A DNA stretch of 64,000 bases. It comes from Teredinibacter purpureus. GTDB lineage: Bacteria > Pseudomonadota > Gammaproteobacteria > Pseudomonadales > Cellvibrionaceae. The notes below the pieces were generated by a model that saw only the letters and a list, made by a program, of their open reading frames with translations, did not search any database and was not told where the DNA came from. Position numbers and translations under genes: made by a program. Within the stretch, counting starts at the first letter, position 1, and each line of letters begins with the position of its first letter. The stretch spans positions 2,063,501-2,127,500 of the forward strand of contig NZ_CP060092.1 of assembly GCF_014217335.1 (NCBI RefSeq), written 5' to 3'. Below, in pieces: positions 43,271 to 51,366 of this stretch.

Positions 43271-44221
43271 ATGTGCTTGTACCAAAAAGAAGTGAATAAT
43301 CTCAGAGATGAGATCGCAAGAGATCTTAGGTTTAGTGCTCGTTCGTACTACACCATTGGTATGGGTGTATTTCATGAATCAAGAATGAAAGGCTGGGTAG
43401 ATTTCCAGCCTGCAATAGGAAATATAGCCATTAGTGTAGAGCTTCTTCTAAAGGCTGTTGTAGCTCAAAAAGCTCTTAGAATGCTTTATTCAAACCTCCC
43501 TGATGAAGCACAGCTATTATTATGCTACCCAGAGGCACTAACGAAAGAGCACAATGCGCTATCGTATATAAGCGATATGAAAAGTTTTTCTTTCAAAGCA
43601 ATTGAACTAGATAAGTCAATTTCGCTTTTTTATCATTTCTTTCCTGAACTAAAGCAGGAATACAAGCAGTTTTTCACCTCGCTCTCATCAGTAAGAAATA
43701 TCAGCGTTCATGCGTCGGTCCCAGACTTTCAAAAATATGAGTTAGAACGTATTGCGTACTTTTCAACTAGGCTATTTATCGCAATTTCAGAGCTAGATGT
43801 ATTTAAATATTTCAAAACGAAAGTAGATGACAAAACAGGGAATTTTCTCAAATACTACGAAGACGAGAAAGTTAAAAAAGTTAAGACGGCCCTCGATAAA
43901 GCTAGAGATAAAGTAAAACGCGGGAATCTAGACGAACCTAGCTATTCTTCTACAGATTGGGACTCAATGAACTTGGAATGTCCGATATGCGACAATCCAG
44001 CATTCTTATACGGAGAGACAGAAGAAACAATAGATGAGAATGGTGTCGATCTAACATTTCAGTGTGAGAGCTTCTCTTGTGAAGCTTGCGGCCTAGAGCT
44101 AGAAGATTATGAAGAGTTAGAGCTAGCAGGAATCGATTCATCCCATGATAGGAACGAGGACGTTGATCAATGGGTTGAGGAACACCATCATGAATACCAC
44201 GACGAGCACGAGCGGTGGTGA
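43271..44221 (+). CDS. HEPN-like protein with C-terminal zinc ribbon
   Basis: 316 residues, one of the largest cassette genes. The helical N-terminal half (about 1-190) carries SVRNISVHAS at about residues 139-148, i.e. R-N-x3-H, the R-x4-6-H signature of HEPN RNase domains. A charged linker follows, then a zinc ribbon (CPICDNPAF ... CEACGLEL, about 237-277) and an acidic His-rich tail (HHHEYHDEH). HEPN proteins are RNases or nucleotide-binding helical domains in defence and toxin-antitoxin systems; here activity is inference. The next cassette encodes a TIR-like protein. Confidence 0.65.
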   Translation: MCLYQKEVNNLRDEIARDLRFSARSYYTIGMGVFHESRMKGWVDFQPAIGNIAISVELLLKAVVAQKALRMLYSNLPDEAQLLLCYPEALTKEHNALSYISDMKSFSFKAIELDKSISLFYHFFPELKQEYKQFFTSLSSVRNISVHASVPDFQKYELERIAYFSTRLFIAISELDVFKYFKTKVDDKTGNFLKYYEDEKVKKVKTALDKARDKVKRGNLDEPSYSSTDWDSMNLECPICDNPAFLYGETEETIDENGVDLTFQCESFSCEACGLELEDYEELELAGIDSSHDRNEDVDQWVEEHHHEYHDEHERW

Positions 44222-44222
44222 C

Positions 44223-44300
44223 AGTTAACAAGGCCAGCCAGAGGGACCAAAAAACCGCCGCTTCGCTTTGGTTTTTCGGCCCCTGCTGGCGGCGTTATAC
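44223..44300 (+). repeat. attC, cassette 64
   Basis: 78 bp; AGTTAAC ... GTTATAC; compact site. Confidence 0.86.
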
Positions 44301-44326
44301 GCTTAAGATAGTGCAAAGGAATCAAT

Positions 44327-45190
44327 ATGAGTGACAAACCAACAGTATTTATTGCTTCTTCATCTGAAGCTATTTCAGTTGCGGAAGCTGTTCATATAAA
44401 GCTTGGGCAAGAAATGAGGGTAAAGCTGTGGGAAAATGCTTTTGATTTGTCGTCGATTACGATTACCACCCTTATAGGAAAGACAAAAGAAGCAGACTAT
44501 GCTGTCTTTGTGTTCCATCCTGACGACAAAACTCTAATAAGAGAAAAAGAATATAGCTCGGTAAGAGACAATGTTGTTCTAGAGCTAGGAATGTTTATCG
44601 GTGCGCTGGGGCTTGAAAAATGCTTCATTTTGGTTCCAAAATCAGCAGAAACTACCTTTCGATTACCTACAGATCTTGCAGGCGTAACCGCTACTTTTTA
44701 CGACGACCAAGAGCCTGACTTAACAGATGCAGTTACAGGAAGTTGCGCAAAGATAAAGCAGTCTGTTAAAAAACTTGAAGCTGCTAAAACCAAGACAGAG
44801 ACTACCAGTGAGGCTGAAACTTTAAGGCAGCAGCTGCACAGCACGCAATCACAAATATGGAGTATGAATCACGACATCCAGCGAGCAAATGAGCAATCTC
44901 AATCTCTATTAGAATCAATCAAACTTCATTTCTTTTCAATTGCAAAACCAGCTACCCCGGCAGAAATAAAGGCTTGGGAAGATGGTGCAAAAGCCAGCTA
45001 CCTTAAAGAAGTAAAAATCCGGGATCATGGTGTGTACTTTGTAGATAGAGAAGTGATTATCCCCCCACTTCATGGCGCTGGATCAATTTCAATTATCGTC
45101 AATTCGGGCGTAAAGGTTTATGGAATAGACAAATGGAGTCATAACAGCATCTACTATATGGATGGGTTCAGAACCGATGCGCGCGTATAA
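44327..45190 (+). CDS. TIR-like nucleotide-binding domain protein
   Basis: 287 residues. Residues 6-140 match the TIR-like predicted nucleotide-binding domain (Pfam PF10137 type): TVFIASSSEAISVAEAV, DYAVFVFHPDD, RDNVVLELGMFIGALG and RLPTDLAGVT. Such domains cleave NAD+ or act as cyclic-nucleotide-activated effectors (CBASS Cap12, Pycsar) in phage defence. A coiled coil (about 155-205) leads to a C-terminal domain of about 85 residues that I do not recognise (VKIRDHGVYFVDREVIIPPLHGAG). No nucleotide cyclase lies nearby. ATG follows AAAGGAAT. Confidence 0.82.
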   Translation: MSDKPTVFIASSSEAISVAEAVHIKLGQEMRVKLWENAFDLSSITITTLIGKTKEADYAVFVFHPDDKTLIREKEYSSVRDNVVLELGMFIGALGLEKCFILVPKSAETTFRLPTDLAGVTATFYDDQEPDLTDAVTGSCAKIKQSVKKLEAAKTKTETTSEAETLRQQLHSTQSQIWSMNHDIQRANEQSQSLLESIKLHFFSIAKPATPAEIKAWEDGAKASYLKEVKIRDHGVYFVDREVIIPPLHGAGSISIIVNSGVKVYGIDKWSHNSIYYMDGFRTDARV

Positions 45191-45271
45191 CAAAGCTATC
45201 AAAAATCGTTCCGGCCAAAAAACGGCCTCCACTGGACGCGCTAACGCGCGCCTTTTATAGCGGCGTTAGTT
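45185..45271 (+). repeat. attC, cassette 65
   Basis: 87 bp; GTATAAC ... GTTAGTT; AAAATCGTTCCGGCC family. Confidence 0.9.
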
Positions 45272-45284
45272 TTTCAGGAAGGTT

Positions 45285-45704
45285 ATGGCAAAAATTAATC
45301 TACTTATTACTTTATACTTAGTATGTCCCTTAGCTTTTGGAGAAGTTGAGTTTAGTTGTAGTCCAAAAGAGGTATCAAACGGAGATGTTTTAAATTTCTC
45401 GATTTCTGTTCCTCATGGGGGATATTTTGGGGTAAAAACTCCTGACGATAATTGGATGTTTATAGTTTATCCTGCTCCTGATGAGGATTTTCCATCTCTT
45501 TACCATGCAGAAAAATTTAAGAATATTAGTAGCTTTGAGATCAGTGTTAATAATGCCGTTGCAGCCCCCGTCAAATGGACGCCAGTTAGAAAGAATATAA
45601 AAATATTTGGTGAGCCGGGAGTATATATCTTCATGCATAGTTTTAACCTTGAATCTGAAGGATATGGAATTGATGAATGTAAAGTTCTCTACAAAGAAAA
45701 CTAA
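45285..45704 (+). CDS. Exported protein, unknown
   Basis: 139 residues; signal MAKINLLITLYLVCPLAFGEVEF. Beta-rich, immunoglobulin-like pattern (FSCSPKEVSNGDVLNFSISVPHGGYFGVKTPD ... PGVYIFMHSFNLES), so a small beta-sandwich is likely. Role unknown. Confidence 0.66.
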   Translation: MAKINLLITLYLVCPLAFGEVEFSCSPKEVSNGDVLNFSISVPHGGYFGVKTPDDNWMFIVYPAPDEDFPSLYHAEKFKNISSFEISVNNAVAAPVKWTPVRKNIKIFGEPGVYIFMHSFNLESEGYGIDECKVLYKEN

Positions 45705-45782
45705 CAAGCCAAGCCAGCAGGACTTATTTTGCTGTCGCTTCGCTCCAAAACGCAAAATAAGCCTCTGCTTGGGGCGTTATGC
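45699..45782 (+). repeat. attC, cassette 66
   Basis: 84 bp; AACTAAC ... GTTATGC. Confidence 0.86.
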
Positions 45783-45788
45783 ATTTAT

Positions 45789-46127
45789 ATGAAATGGAAA
45801 ATTCTTAACAAAGTATCAGCCATTTTTCTTTTAATTCTGCTGTTAGCGGTCATTGCTGATTTGTTCGTGTTTGCCACTGTAGAGTATGGAAGAAAAGGTA
45901 TAGAGTTTGTGGGTTGTTACGCTTACGACGCAATGCTTATAGGTTTTGAATGCCAAGGGTTTTCTGGAAGCTCAATAGTTGCTTCATGGTTAAATTGGCC
46001 ACTGTGGTTAGTTTTTGCTCCCATGTTCGCTATTTTTAGTATAAAGGCGTTTGTGGTTGCGATTTTGGTTTGGTTGCCGCTAGTCGCTTACATTATTTCA
46101 GTATTTAAAATTAATCGGCATAAGTAA
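45789..46127 (+). CDS. Membrane protein, unknown
   Basis: 112 residues from ATG 45789; hydrophobic spans at about 8-30, 60-80 and 85-106. Codons upstream are attC. Not recognised. Confidence 0.62.
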   Translation: MKWKILNKVSAIFLLILLLAVIADLFVFATVEYGRKGIEFVGCYAYDAMLIGFECQGFSGSSIVASWLNWPLWLVFAPMFAIFSIKAFVVAILVWLPLVAYIISVFKINRHK

Positions 46128-46128
46128 T

Positions 46129-46266
46129 GCATAACAAGTTGCTCAACCATCGCTCTGCCTTCGGCTCCGCTGGACAGCCAAAGTGGCGATGCTTTTGTGC
46201 ATTCGCTACGCTCACTGTGGCACAAAAGCATCGCCACTTTGTCTGCCGGTTAGCAAGGCGTTAGAG
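46129..46266 (+). repeat. attC, cassette 67
   Basis: 138 bp; GCATAAC ... GTTAGAG; long arms with AAGTGGCGATGCTTTTGTGC / GCACAAAAGCATCGCCACTT-type complementarity. Confidence 0.88.
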
Positions 46267-46270
46267 CACT

Positions 46271-46747
46271 ATGGATATATACGAAACACCAAAAAGTGAA
46301 GCTCTCATTGAAGGGAACCCGTCATTAAAGAGATCTCTGTGGTTACTAGTACCCATCAATTTATATCTTTGGTGGAAACTGTATAGCTATATTGATTTAT
46401 ATGTTTGGTCCTTAGGTGAATCAAGCTTGATAGAAATGCTTACCTTGAGTATAAATATTCCAGTGTATGTATCTGGAATCCTTTATGTTTTTTATATTAA
46501 AGTGTCACCACGCTTGTTCTGGAAAATTTGGGTTCTAATTGCCATTGGCGATGAGTTAAGAGTTTGTATTTTCGAGTTTGGGAATATTTACGAAGCCGTT
46601 ATATATGGTGGTCCAGTATTCCCTTTGTATTTTATAGGTGTGTTATACGCTTTCGGCCTCAATAGAATGTGGGTTGCACGATATCGCTTTGGCAGGTTCA
46701 GCTCTAACAAGTTAATCCAGCTGACCGCTAAAGCGTCAGCTGATTAA
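46271..46747 (+). CDS. Polytopic membrane protein with attC-encoded tail
   Basis: 158 residues; four hydrophobic segments. The last residues (SNKLIQLTAKASAD) are read through the attC arm and stop just before its right core. No family recognised. Confidence 0.62.
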   Translation: MDIYETPKSEALIEGNPSLKRSLWLLVPINLYLWWKLYSYIDLYVWSLGESSLIEMLTLSINIPVYVSGILYVFYIKVSPRLFWKIWVLIAIGDELRVCIFEFGNIYEAVIYGGPVFPLYFIGVLYAFGLNRMWVARYRFGRFSSNKLIQLTAKASAD

Positions 46748-46757
46748 GACGTTAAGT
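46702..46757 (+). repeat. attC, cassette 68 (shortest typical site)
   Basis: 56 bp; CTCTAAC ... GTTAAGT; arms TCCAGCTGACCGC / GCGTCAGCTGA. Confidence 0.85.
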
Positions 46758-46880
46758 GTCAAAACCATGATTAAGCATATAGCTATAATTTTCTTCTTAA
46801 TGTTGATTCTAATTGTAGTGGTCTAATAGCACCGGACACTTTAATGAGAGACAATATTAGTCAACAATTAAGGTGTCATT

Positions 46881-47171
46881 ATGAGTCAGAAGCGTACTTA
46901 CAAGCAGTACCCGAAAGAGTTTAAGGAAGAGGCCGTTGCGCTTGTTCGAGAACAAGGCTATTCCGTTCCTGAGGCCGCTAAATCGTTGGGTATCGCAACC
47001 AACATGCTCTACAAATGGAAAGAAAAGGTGGAGTCTAGTGAGGCAGGTGAAGTGCTGGCCGAGGATGAGAGAGTCGAGCTTAAGCGCTTGCGCAAGGAAA
47101 ACAAAGAGCTGCGCATGGAGAAAGAGATTTTAAAAAAGGCCAGTGCCTTCTTTGCGAAAGAAATGAAGTAA
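46881..47171 (+). CDS. IS3-family transposase OrfA
   Basis: 96 residues: helix-turn-helix (YPKEFKEEAVALVREQGYSVPEAAKSLGI) plus leucine zipper (about 62-90) ending KKASAFFAKEMK, typical of the IS51/IS3 type. The OrfB frame overlaps by slippage near the end. Confidence 0.92.
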   Translation: MSQKRTYKQYPKEFKEEAVALVREQGYSVPEAAKSLGIATNMLYKWKEKVESSEAGEVLAEDERVELKRLRKENKELRMEKEILKKASAFFAKEMK

Positions 47172-47215
47172 AGTACGATTTCATTCAGACTGAATCACCT
47201 CGCTTTCCTGTAGTT

Positions 47216-48094
47216 ATGTTGTGTCGCGTGATGGGCGTTGGAAAAACGTCCTATTACGATTGGCTTAAGCGCCCAGGCACAGTGATAACAAGCGATACCT
47301 TGCACCTACACCGTAGGATGAAGTGGCTTTTCGAGCAGAGTCGCAATAGCCTGGGTAGTCGCGAGATGATGAAGAAATTACGCGAAGAAGGCTTTCAGAT
47401 TGGTCGTTATCGGGTTCGTAACTTGATGCGCAAGCTTGGCTTAAGGGTCACTCAGCGAACCGCCTATAAAGTGACAACTAAACGCAAAACCTCGGATGCC
47501 GTAGCCGACAACTTGCTGAATCAGAATTTTAACCCAGTGGGGCCGAATCAAATTTGGGCGGGCGATGTCACTTACCTGAAGACCGGCGAAGGTTGGATGT
47601 ATTTGGCGATTGTTATGGATTTGTACTCGCGTCGAATTGTTGGTTGGTACATTGATAAGCGCATGACAACTAATTTAGTGAGCAAGGCCCTGATAAAGGC
47701 CTACAACCTAAGACAGCCGCCTAAAAGCTTAGTTTTTCATAGCGATAGAGGCTCACAATATACCAGTAAGCGCTATCGAAAACTTCTAGCGGCTTACGAT
47801 ATGCGGGCGAGTATGGGAGACGTTGGTGCCTGTTGGGATAATGCGGTTGTTGAACGCTTCTTCGGAAGCCTTAAACACGATTGGATATTTAAGATTGCGC
47901 AGCCGACAAGAGCGCACATGAAGACTGACGTGGGCAAATATATGCGCTACTACAATGTACATCGTTTGCATTCGGCGAATGAAGATTTATCGCCAATAAA
48001 ATACGAAGAATCCAAGTATGTGCTGCAAAATGGAAGAGTCGGTTCTGCTCGAACAGAGCAGGTTCGACACTTCGATTCTGCAGCCAACAAGTGA
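47216..48094 (+). CDS. IS3-family transposase OrfB (DDE)
   Basis: 292 residues with HTH_21-like start (RRMKWLFEQSRNSLGSREMMKKLREEG) and the full integrase core: WAGDVTYLKT, VFHSDRGSQY, and DNAVVERFFGSLKHDWI with the catalytic Glu. Upstream in-frame codons (KYDFIQTESPRFPVVM) show that it is part of an OrfAB fusion. Confidence 0.93.
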   Translation: MLCRVMGVGKTSYYDWLKRPGTVITSDTLHLHRRMKWLFEQSRNSLGSREMMKKLREEGFQIGRYRVRNLMRKLGLRVTQRTAYKVTTKRKTSDAVADNLLNQNFNPVGPNQIWAGDVTYLKTGEGWMYLAIVMDLYSRRIVGWYIDKRMTTNLVSKALIKAYNLRQPPKSLVFHSDRGSQYTSKRYRKLLAAYDMRASMGDVGACWDNAVVERFFGSLKHDWIFKIAQPTRAHMKTDVGKYMRYYNVHRLHSANEDLSPIKYEESKYVLQNGRVGSARTEQVRHFDSAANK

Positions 48095-48447
48095 AGCGCG
48101 TTAGCAGGGAATTTATAAAAAATAGGTGTCCGGTTTTACTTGACAAGAACAAATGTCTATTGGAACGGTAGGTTTGTATAAGCTGGTTGGCACCTATTCA
48201 GGTCAAGATGCAATGTGCCTGTCTGGCATTGTGGCAGGCATAGTTGTTGGGCTTTGGTATGGAAAATCTCAGGGGCTGGGAGTAGTTTTTCCTATTAATT
48301 TAAGTGCGGTCGCGATTAGCGCTCCTTTGGTAGTATTGTCATTAGTGTTTTCTCACTTGGGCCAAGATCTTGTAGAATCATTGGCATATTTTAGCGTAGG
48401 TTTTTCACTTTTGTTTTTCTTTATTGTCGGTTTAGGTTGGGGTAAGC

Positions 48448-48552
48448 ACTTAACAAGGGTAGCCAATTGACCTCCGTAAGCTGTCTTGGTTTTTGCAAAA
48501 AGATGCAAAAACACAATCCACCTCACTCCGGCAATTGCTACCGGCGTTATGT
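48448..48552 (+). repeat. attC, cassette 69
   Basis: 105 bp; ACTTAAC ... GTTATGT; like 34451. Confidence 0.88.
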
Positions 48553-48572
48553 GCAACCAAGGATAAACAATC

Positions 48573-48929
48573 ATGCCAGCAATAACAGAAAATATATTAT
48601 GGGGTTTTGGTGGGTTTATTCTAGGTGTGTATTTCAAGACTTTTGTGTCAGAATTTTCTAAAGATTCGTACAAGTATATAAAGCAAAGGATTAGATTCTG
48701 GCTTCAATCTGAACATGAAGTAGAAGAAGACTTTAAATCAACAATATACGCACCGCAAAACTACGCCTGGATTCCAGCGGAAAATTTGGAGAATAAGCTA
48801 AGTCATAAATGGTTCTATCATCCACATCCAAAATTTGGCGGAAAATGTATAAAAGTCGTTGGTGATGCTAAGTTTCCTAAAAAGGAGTACTTAATGGTAG
48901 TGGCCGGAGCAAAGAAAATATGCACATAA
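48573..48929 (+). CDS. Membrane-anchored protein, unknown
   Basis: 118 residues; one N-terminal helix (about 8-24), amphipathic basic segment (DSYKYIKQRIRFWLQ), then a small cytoplasmic domain (NKLSHKWFYHPHPKFGGKCIKVVGD). Not recognised. Confidence 0.62.
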   Translation: MPAITENILWGFGGFILGVYFKTFVSEFSKDSYKYIKQRIRFWLQSEHEVEEDFKSTIYAPQNYAWIPAENLENKLSHKWFYHPHPKFGGKCIKVVGDAKFPKKEYLMVVAGAKKICT

Positions 48930-49028
48930 CAAGGCCAGTCAATCTGAACTCCGTAAACTGTCTTCTTTTTTGCAAAAGGACGCAAAAAAGCAGCCAATTC
49001 ACTCCGTCAGTTGCTGGCGGCGTTAACT
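48924..49028 (+). repeat. attC, cassette 70
   Basis: 105 bp; ACATAAC ... GTTAACT; CCAGTCAATCTGAACTCCGT variant. Confidence 0.89.
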
Positions 49029-49042
49029 GTATTTACGGAGTC

Positions 49043-49342
49043 ATGACTAAAAGTAAATGGGTTGCAATAAGAATTGTCCTGGCGGCTGTATTAGTAATTG
49101 CTATTTCGCTCTTCTTTGAGGCTAGCTTTTATCTGTCCCTTATTCTCGTGGCGGGGCTGGGTATATTCGGTGAAATAATCCACATGCCAGAAAATATGCC
49201 GGGAGCCGCAGATAATCCTGATGGTAGTGAATTGCATCCAACGAAAACAATTTTCATAGGTTTGGTTGTAGTTCTTGTTTTAGTTGGTTTGGGGGTTTTG
49301 TTTCCAGGTTTATATAGCTATGGTTTTGGCACAAACAGTTAA
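49043..49342 (+). CDS. Membrane protein, unknown
   Basis: 99 residues from ATG 49043; hydrophobic spans at about 6-22, 24-40 and 72-92 around an acidic loop (HMPENMPGAADNPDGSE). Not recognised. Confidence 0.62.
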   Translation: MTKSKWVAIRIVLAAVLVIAISLFFEASFYLSLILVAGLGIFGEIIHMPENMPGAADNPDGSELHPTKTIFIGLVVVLVLVGLGVLFPGLYSYGFGTNS

Positions 49343-49423
49343 CAAAGCTATCAAAAATCGTTCCGGCCAAAAAACGGCCTCCACTGGACGCGCTAACGCG
49401 CGCCTTTTATAGCGGCGTTATAA
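49337..49423 (+). repeat. attC, cassette 71
   Basis: 87 bp; AGTTAAC ... GTTATAA; AAAATCGTTCCGGCC family. Confidence 0.9.
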
Positions 49424-49432
49424 GGCCAATTA

Positions 49433-49687
49433 ATGCTAGAGTCGTTGTTTAAGATCTTTGTATTCCTCATTGCAGGCTCTTGGCTGTGTTTCTGGCCTGC
49501 ACAGATGATGTATACATTATCTAGGTTTCAGGTATTTGTATTTCGTATAGCCCCGTTTATGTTTTCTAATAAATTTAAAACTGAAGAGGGGGCATCTATT
49601 TCAATGTTCAATGAAAGAGCCATTAGGGCCTTCGGATTCTGTAATTTCTTTATCGCCATAGTTTTAGCAACAAAGGCGCAGTGGTGA
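49433..49687 (+). CDS. Small membrane protein, unknown
   Basis: 84 residues; hydrophobic N-terminus (about 5-24) and a C-terminal span (about 66-80). Not recognised. Confidence 0.6.
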   Translation: MLESLFKIFVFLIAGSWLCFWPAQMMYTLSRFQVFVFRIAPFMFSNKFKTEEGASISMFNERAIRAFGFCNFFIAIVLATKAQW

Positions 49688-49693
49688 TACGTC

Positions 49694-49793
49694 TTATAAC
49701 AAGTGGTTCCTGGCGAGGTTTTTTCCGTGCCTTATTTTGTGCTAAGGCACAAAATAAGGCACGGAAAAAACCCGCCAGAACCAAGCGTTATGC
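49694..49793 (+). repeat. attC, cassette 72 (near-perfect palindrome)
   Basis: 100 bp; TTATAAC ... GTTATGC. The arms GGTTTTTTCCGTGCCTTATT and AATAAGGCACGGAAAAAACC are fully complementary with a short loop. Confidence 0.9.
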
Positions 49794-49806
49794 ATCAAGG
49801 AATATC

Positions 49807-50172
49807 ATGAAGAATATTACACTAATCCTTCTAGCTTTCTTTTCGCTAAATACTTGGTCACAAGAAACGGAAGAAGTTGAAACTAGAGAAGTTCCTGTAG
49901 AACTACTAAACGAGCTGCATGCGATCTCACAAATGTTTGTATATGAAGGTATACAAAATTCACTAGATCGTGCTGCTCAAGCACATCTATTTTATATTTT
50001 AGCTAAAAATGATGACCCTATAGCCATGGAAGTGGTTCTGAGGGCAACGCTACAGTCAATGAAAGCTGATATTGAGCTAGTTTTAGAGTCTGGATATTCT
50101 AAAGAGCATCAGAAGAAGAGAGCGCAGAAAATGCTAGATGAGCTATATAAGTCAGGCGTATTTAAAAAGTAA
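49807..50172 (+). CDS. Exported helical protein, unknown
   Basis: 121 residues from ATG 49807; signal peptide MKNITLILLAFFSLNTWSQ, then an all-helical acidic domain. Codons upstream are the palindromic attC. The IS30 element begins 4 nt after the stop. Confidence 0.66.
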   Translation: MKNITLILLAFFSLNTWSQETEEVETREVPVELLNELHAISQMFVYEGIQNSLDRAAQAHLFYILAKNDDPIAMEVVLRATLQSMKADIELVLESGYSKEHQKKRAQKMLDELYKSGVFKK

Positions 50173-50696
50173 AATGCCCAGGTTATCAACTGAAGTGCAA
50201 TGAAAGTGATTAACGAACATAGACTGCCTCCGGTGTTTCCATATTTAAACATTTTCTAGGTCGTCGGTTAAGTTTCATTGCAATTTTATCGCAATCCTTT
50301 TGAGTTATGCTCTTCATTGATTCTCCTTTAGGTAAATATTGTCGTATGAGACCGTTGGTATTTTCGTTTAACCCTCTTTCCCATGAGTGGTAGGGGTTGG
50401 CAAAGTAAAATGTTGAGTTAGTGACGTCTTCAATTTTTTTGTATTGATGAAACTCGGTACCGTTATCAGCGGTAATTGTTTTTACCTGATTAACCTGTTT
50501 TTTGATTAGCTGAATAACTTTTCGATTTAACTCGTCAGTCGTACGGTTCCTAATTTTGCCAATGATCGTGTATTTACTTTTTCGATCAACTAACGTGACA
50601 ATTGAATGTTGATCGTAAGCGCCAAACCAACCACACCTTATCGAGACCTCAATAACCCGATATTCTAATGCCTCCCATAACACCGAAGGAGGCATC

Positions 50697-50990
50697 ATGA
50701 GAAAATACCGTAAATACGATTGGCCAAAGCTAATTGTAGATTTTGAGGCTAGCGATAAAACCCAAACTCAATTTTGCAAGGAGCGTGACATAAACTCACG
50801 CTATTTCAATCAACAGCTACATAAACACCGCAACCAAGATAAAACCAAGTTCATCGAGTTGGAGGTCGAGCCGCAGCAAACGGCCACCGCAAAAACCAGC
50901 CTAATAATCGTCGTAGGTCGATGTAAAATCGAATGCCCTACCAGCATGCCGTTACAGTCTTTTACGACTCTAGTGCACAGTCTCGCATGA
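50697..50990 (+). CDS. tnpA: IS66-family accessory protein TnpA
   Basis: 97 residues, basic, with a helix-turn-helix-like start (DWPKLIVDFEASDKTQTQFCKERDI). Its end overlaps the tnpB start by 4 nt (ATGA), so the genes are translationally coupled. Confidence 0.85.
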   Translation: MRKYRKYDWPKLIVDFEASDKTQTQFCKERDINSRYFNQQLHKHRNQDKTKFIELEVEPQQTATAKTSLIIVVGRCKIECPTSMPLQSFTTLVHSLA

Positions 50991-51343
50991 TTAAGTGGTC
51001 AAACTCCATCAACGTTTATTTGCATCGAGACCCTGTGGACTTCAGAAAAGCCATTAACGGTCTATCGTTGATCGTATCAGATGATATGGCGTTATCACCT
51101 TTTGACCGCGCCATTTTCGTTTTCTGTAATAAGCGCCGCTCTCAGCTCAAAGTACTTTATTGGGATGAAACAGGCTTCGTTCTCTGGCAAAAGCGCTTAG
51201 AGAAAGAGAAGTTTAAATGGCCAAAGCGCTCAAGTAGCGAAACCATAAAAATCGATAGTGAACAATGGCATTGGCTATTACGCGGGTTCGATATCACACA
51301 AATAAAACCTCATAAGCAGCTCATCTATAGTGCTGTAGGATAG
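50987..51343 (+). CDS. tnpB: IS66-family Orf2 protein TnpB
   Basis: 118 residues from ATG 50987. The TnpB signature is clear: VYLHRDPVDFRKAINGL, FVFCNKRRSQLKVLYWDETGFVLWQKRLEKEKF. Required for IS66 transposition, exact function unknown. Confidence 0.93.
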   Translation: MIKWSNSINVYLHRDPVDFRKAINGLSLIVSDDMALSPFDRAIFVFCNKRRSQLKVLYWDETGFVLWQKRLEKEKFKWPKRSSSETIKIDSEQWHWLLRGFDITQIKPHKQLIYSAVG

Positions 51344-51366
51344 GTATTTTGGTATAATCCACAGCC

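Larger units (their letters stand above)
46819..48146 (+). mobile_element. IS3-family insertion sequence in a cassette gene
   Basis: About 1328 bp. The ends share an inverted repeat whose clearest part is ACCGGACAC (left TGGTCTAATAGCACCGGACAC; right, on the other strand, TTGTCAAGTAAAACCGGACAC). I see no target duplication, so the exact ends are approximate. Confidence 0.85.
46767..48470 (+). pseudogene. Membrane protein gene interrupted by an IS3-family element
   Basis: The 5' part starts at ATG 46767 (MIKHIAIIFFLMLILIV) and stops being readable at 46818. The 3' part resumes after the element at 48147 (EQMSIGTVGLYKLVGTYSGQDAMCLSGIVAGIVVGLWYG) and ends at 48470 inside the attC. The original product would be a multi-pass membrane protein of about 125 residues. 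Confidence 0.7.
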
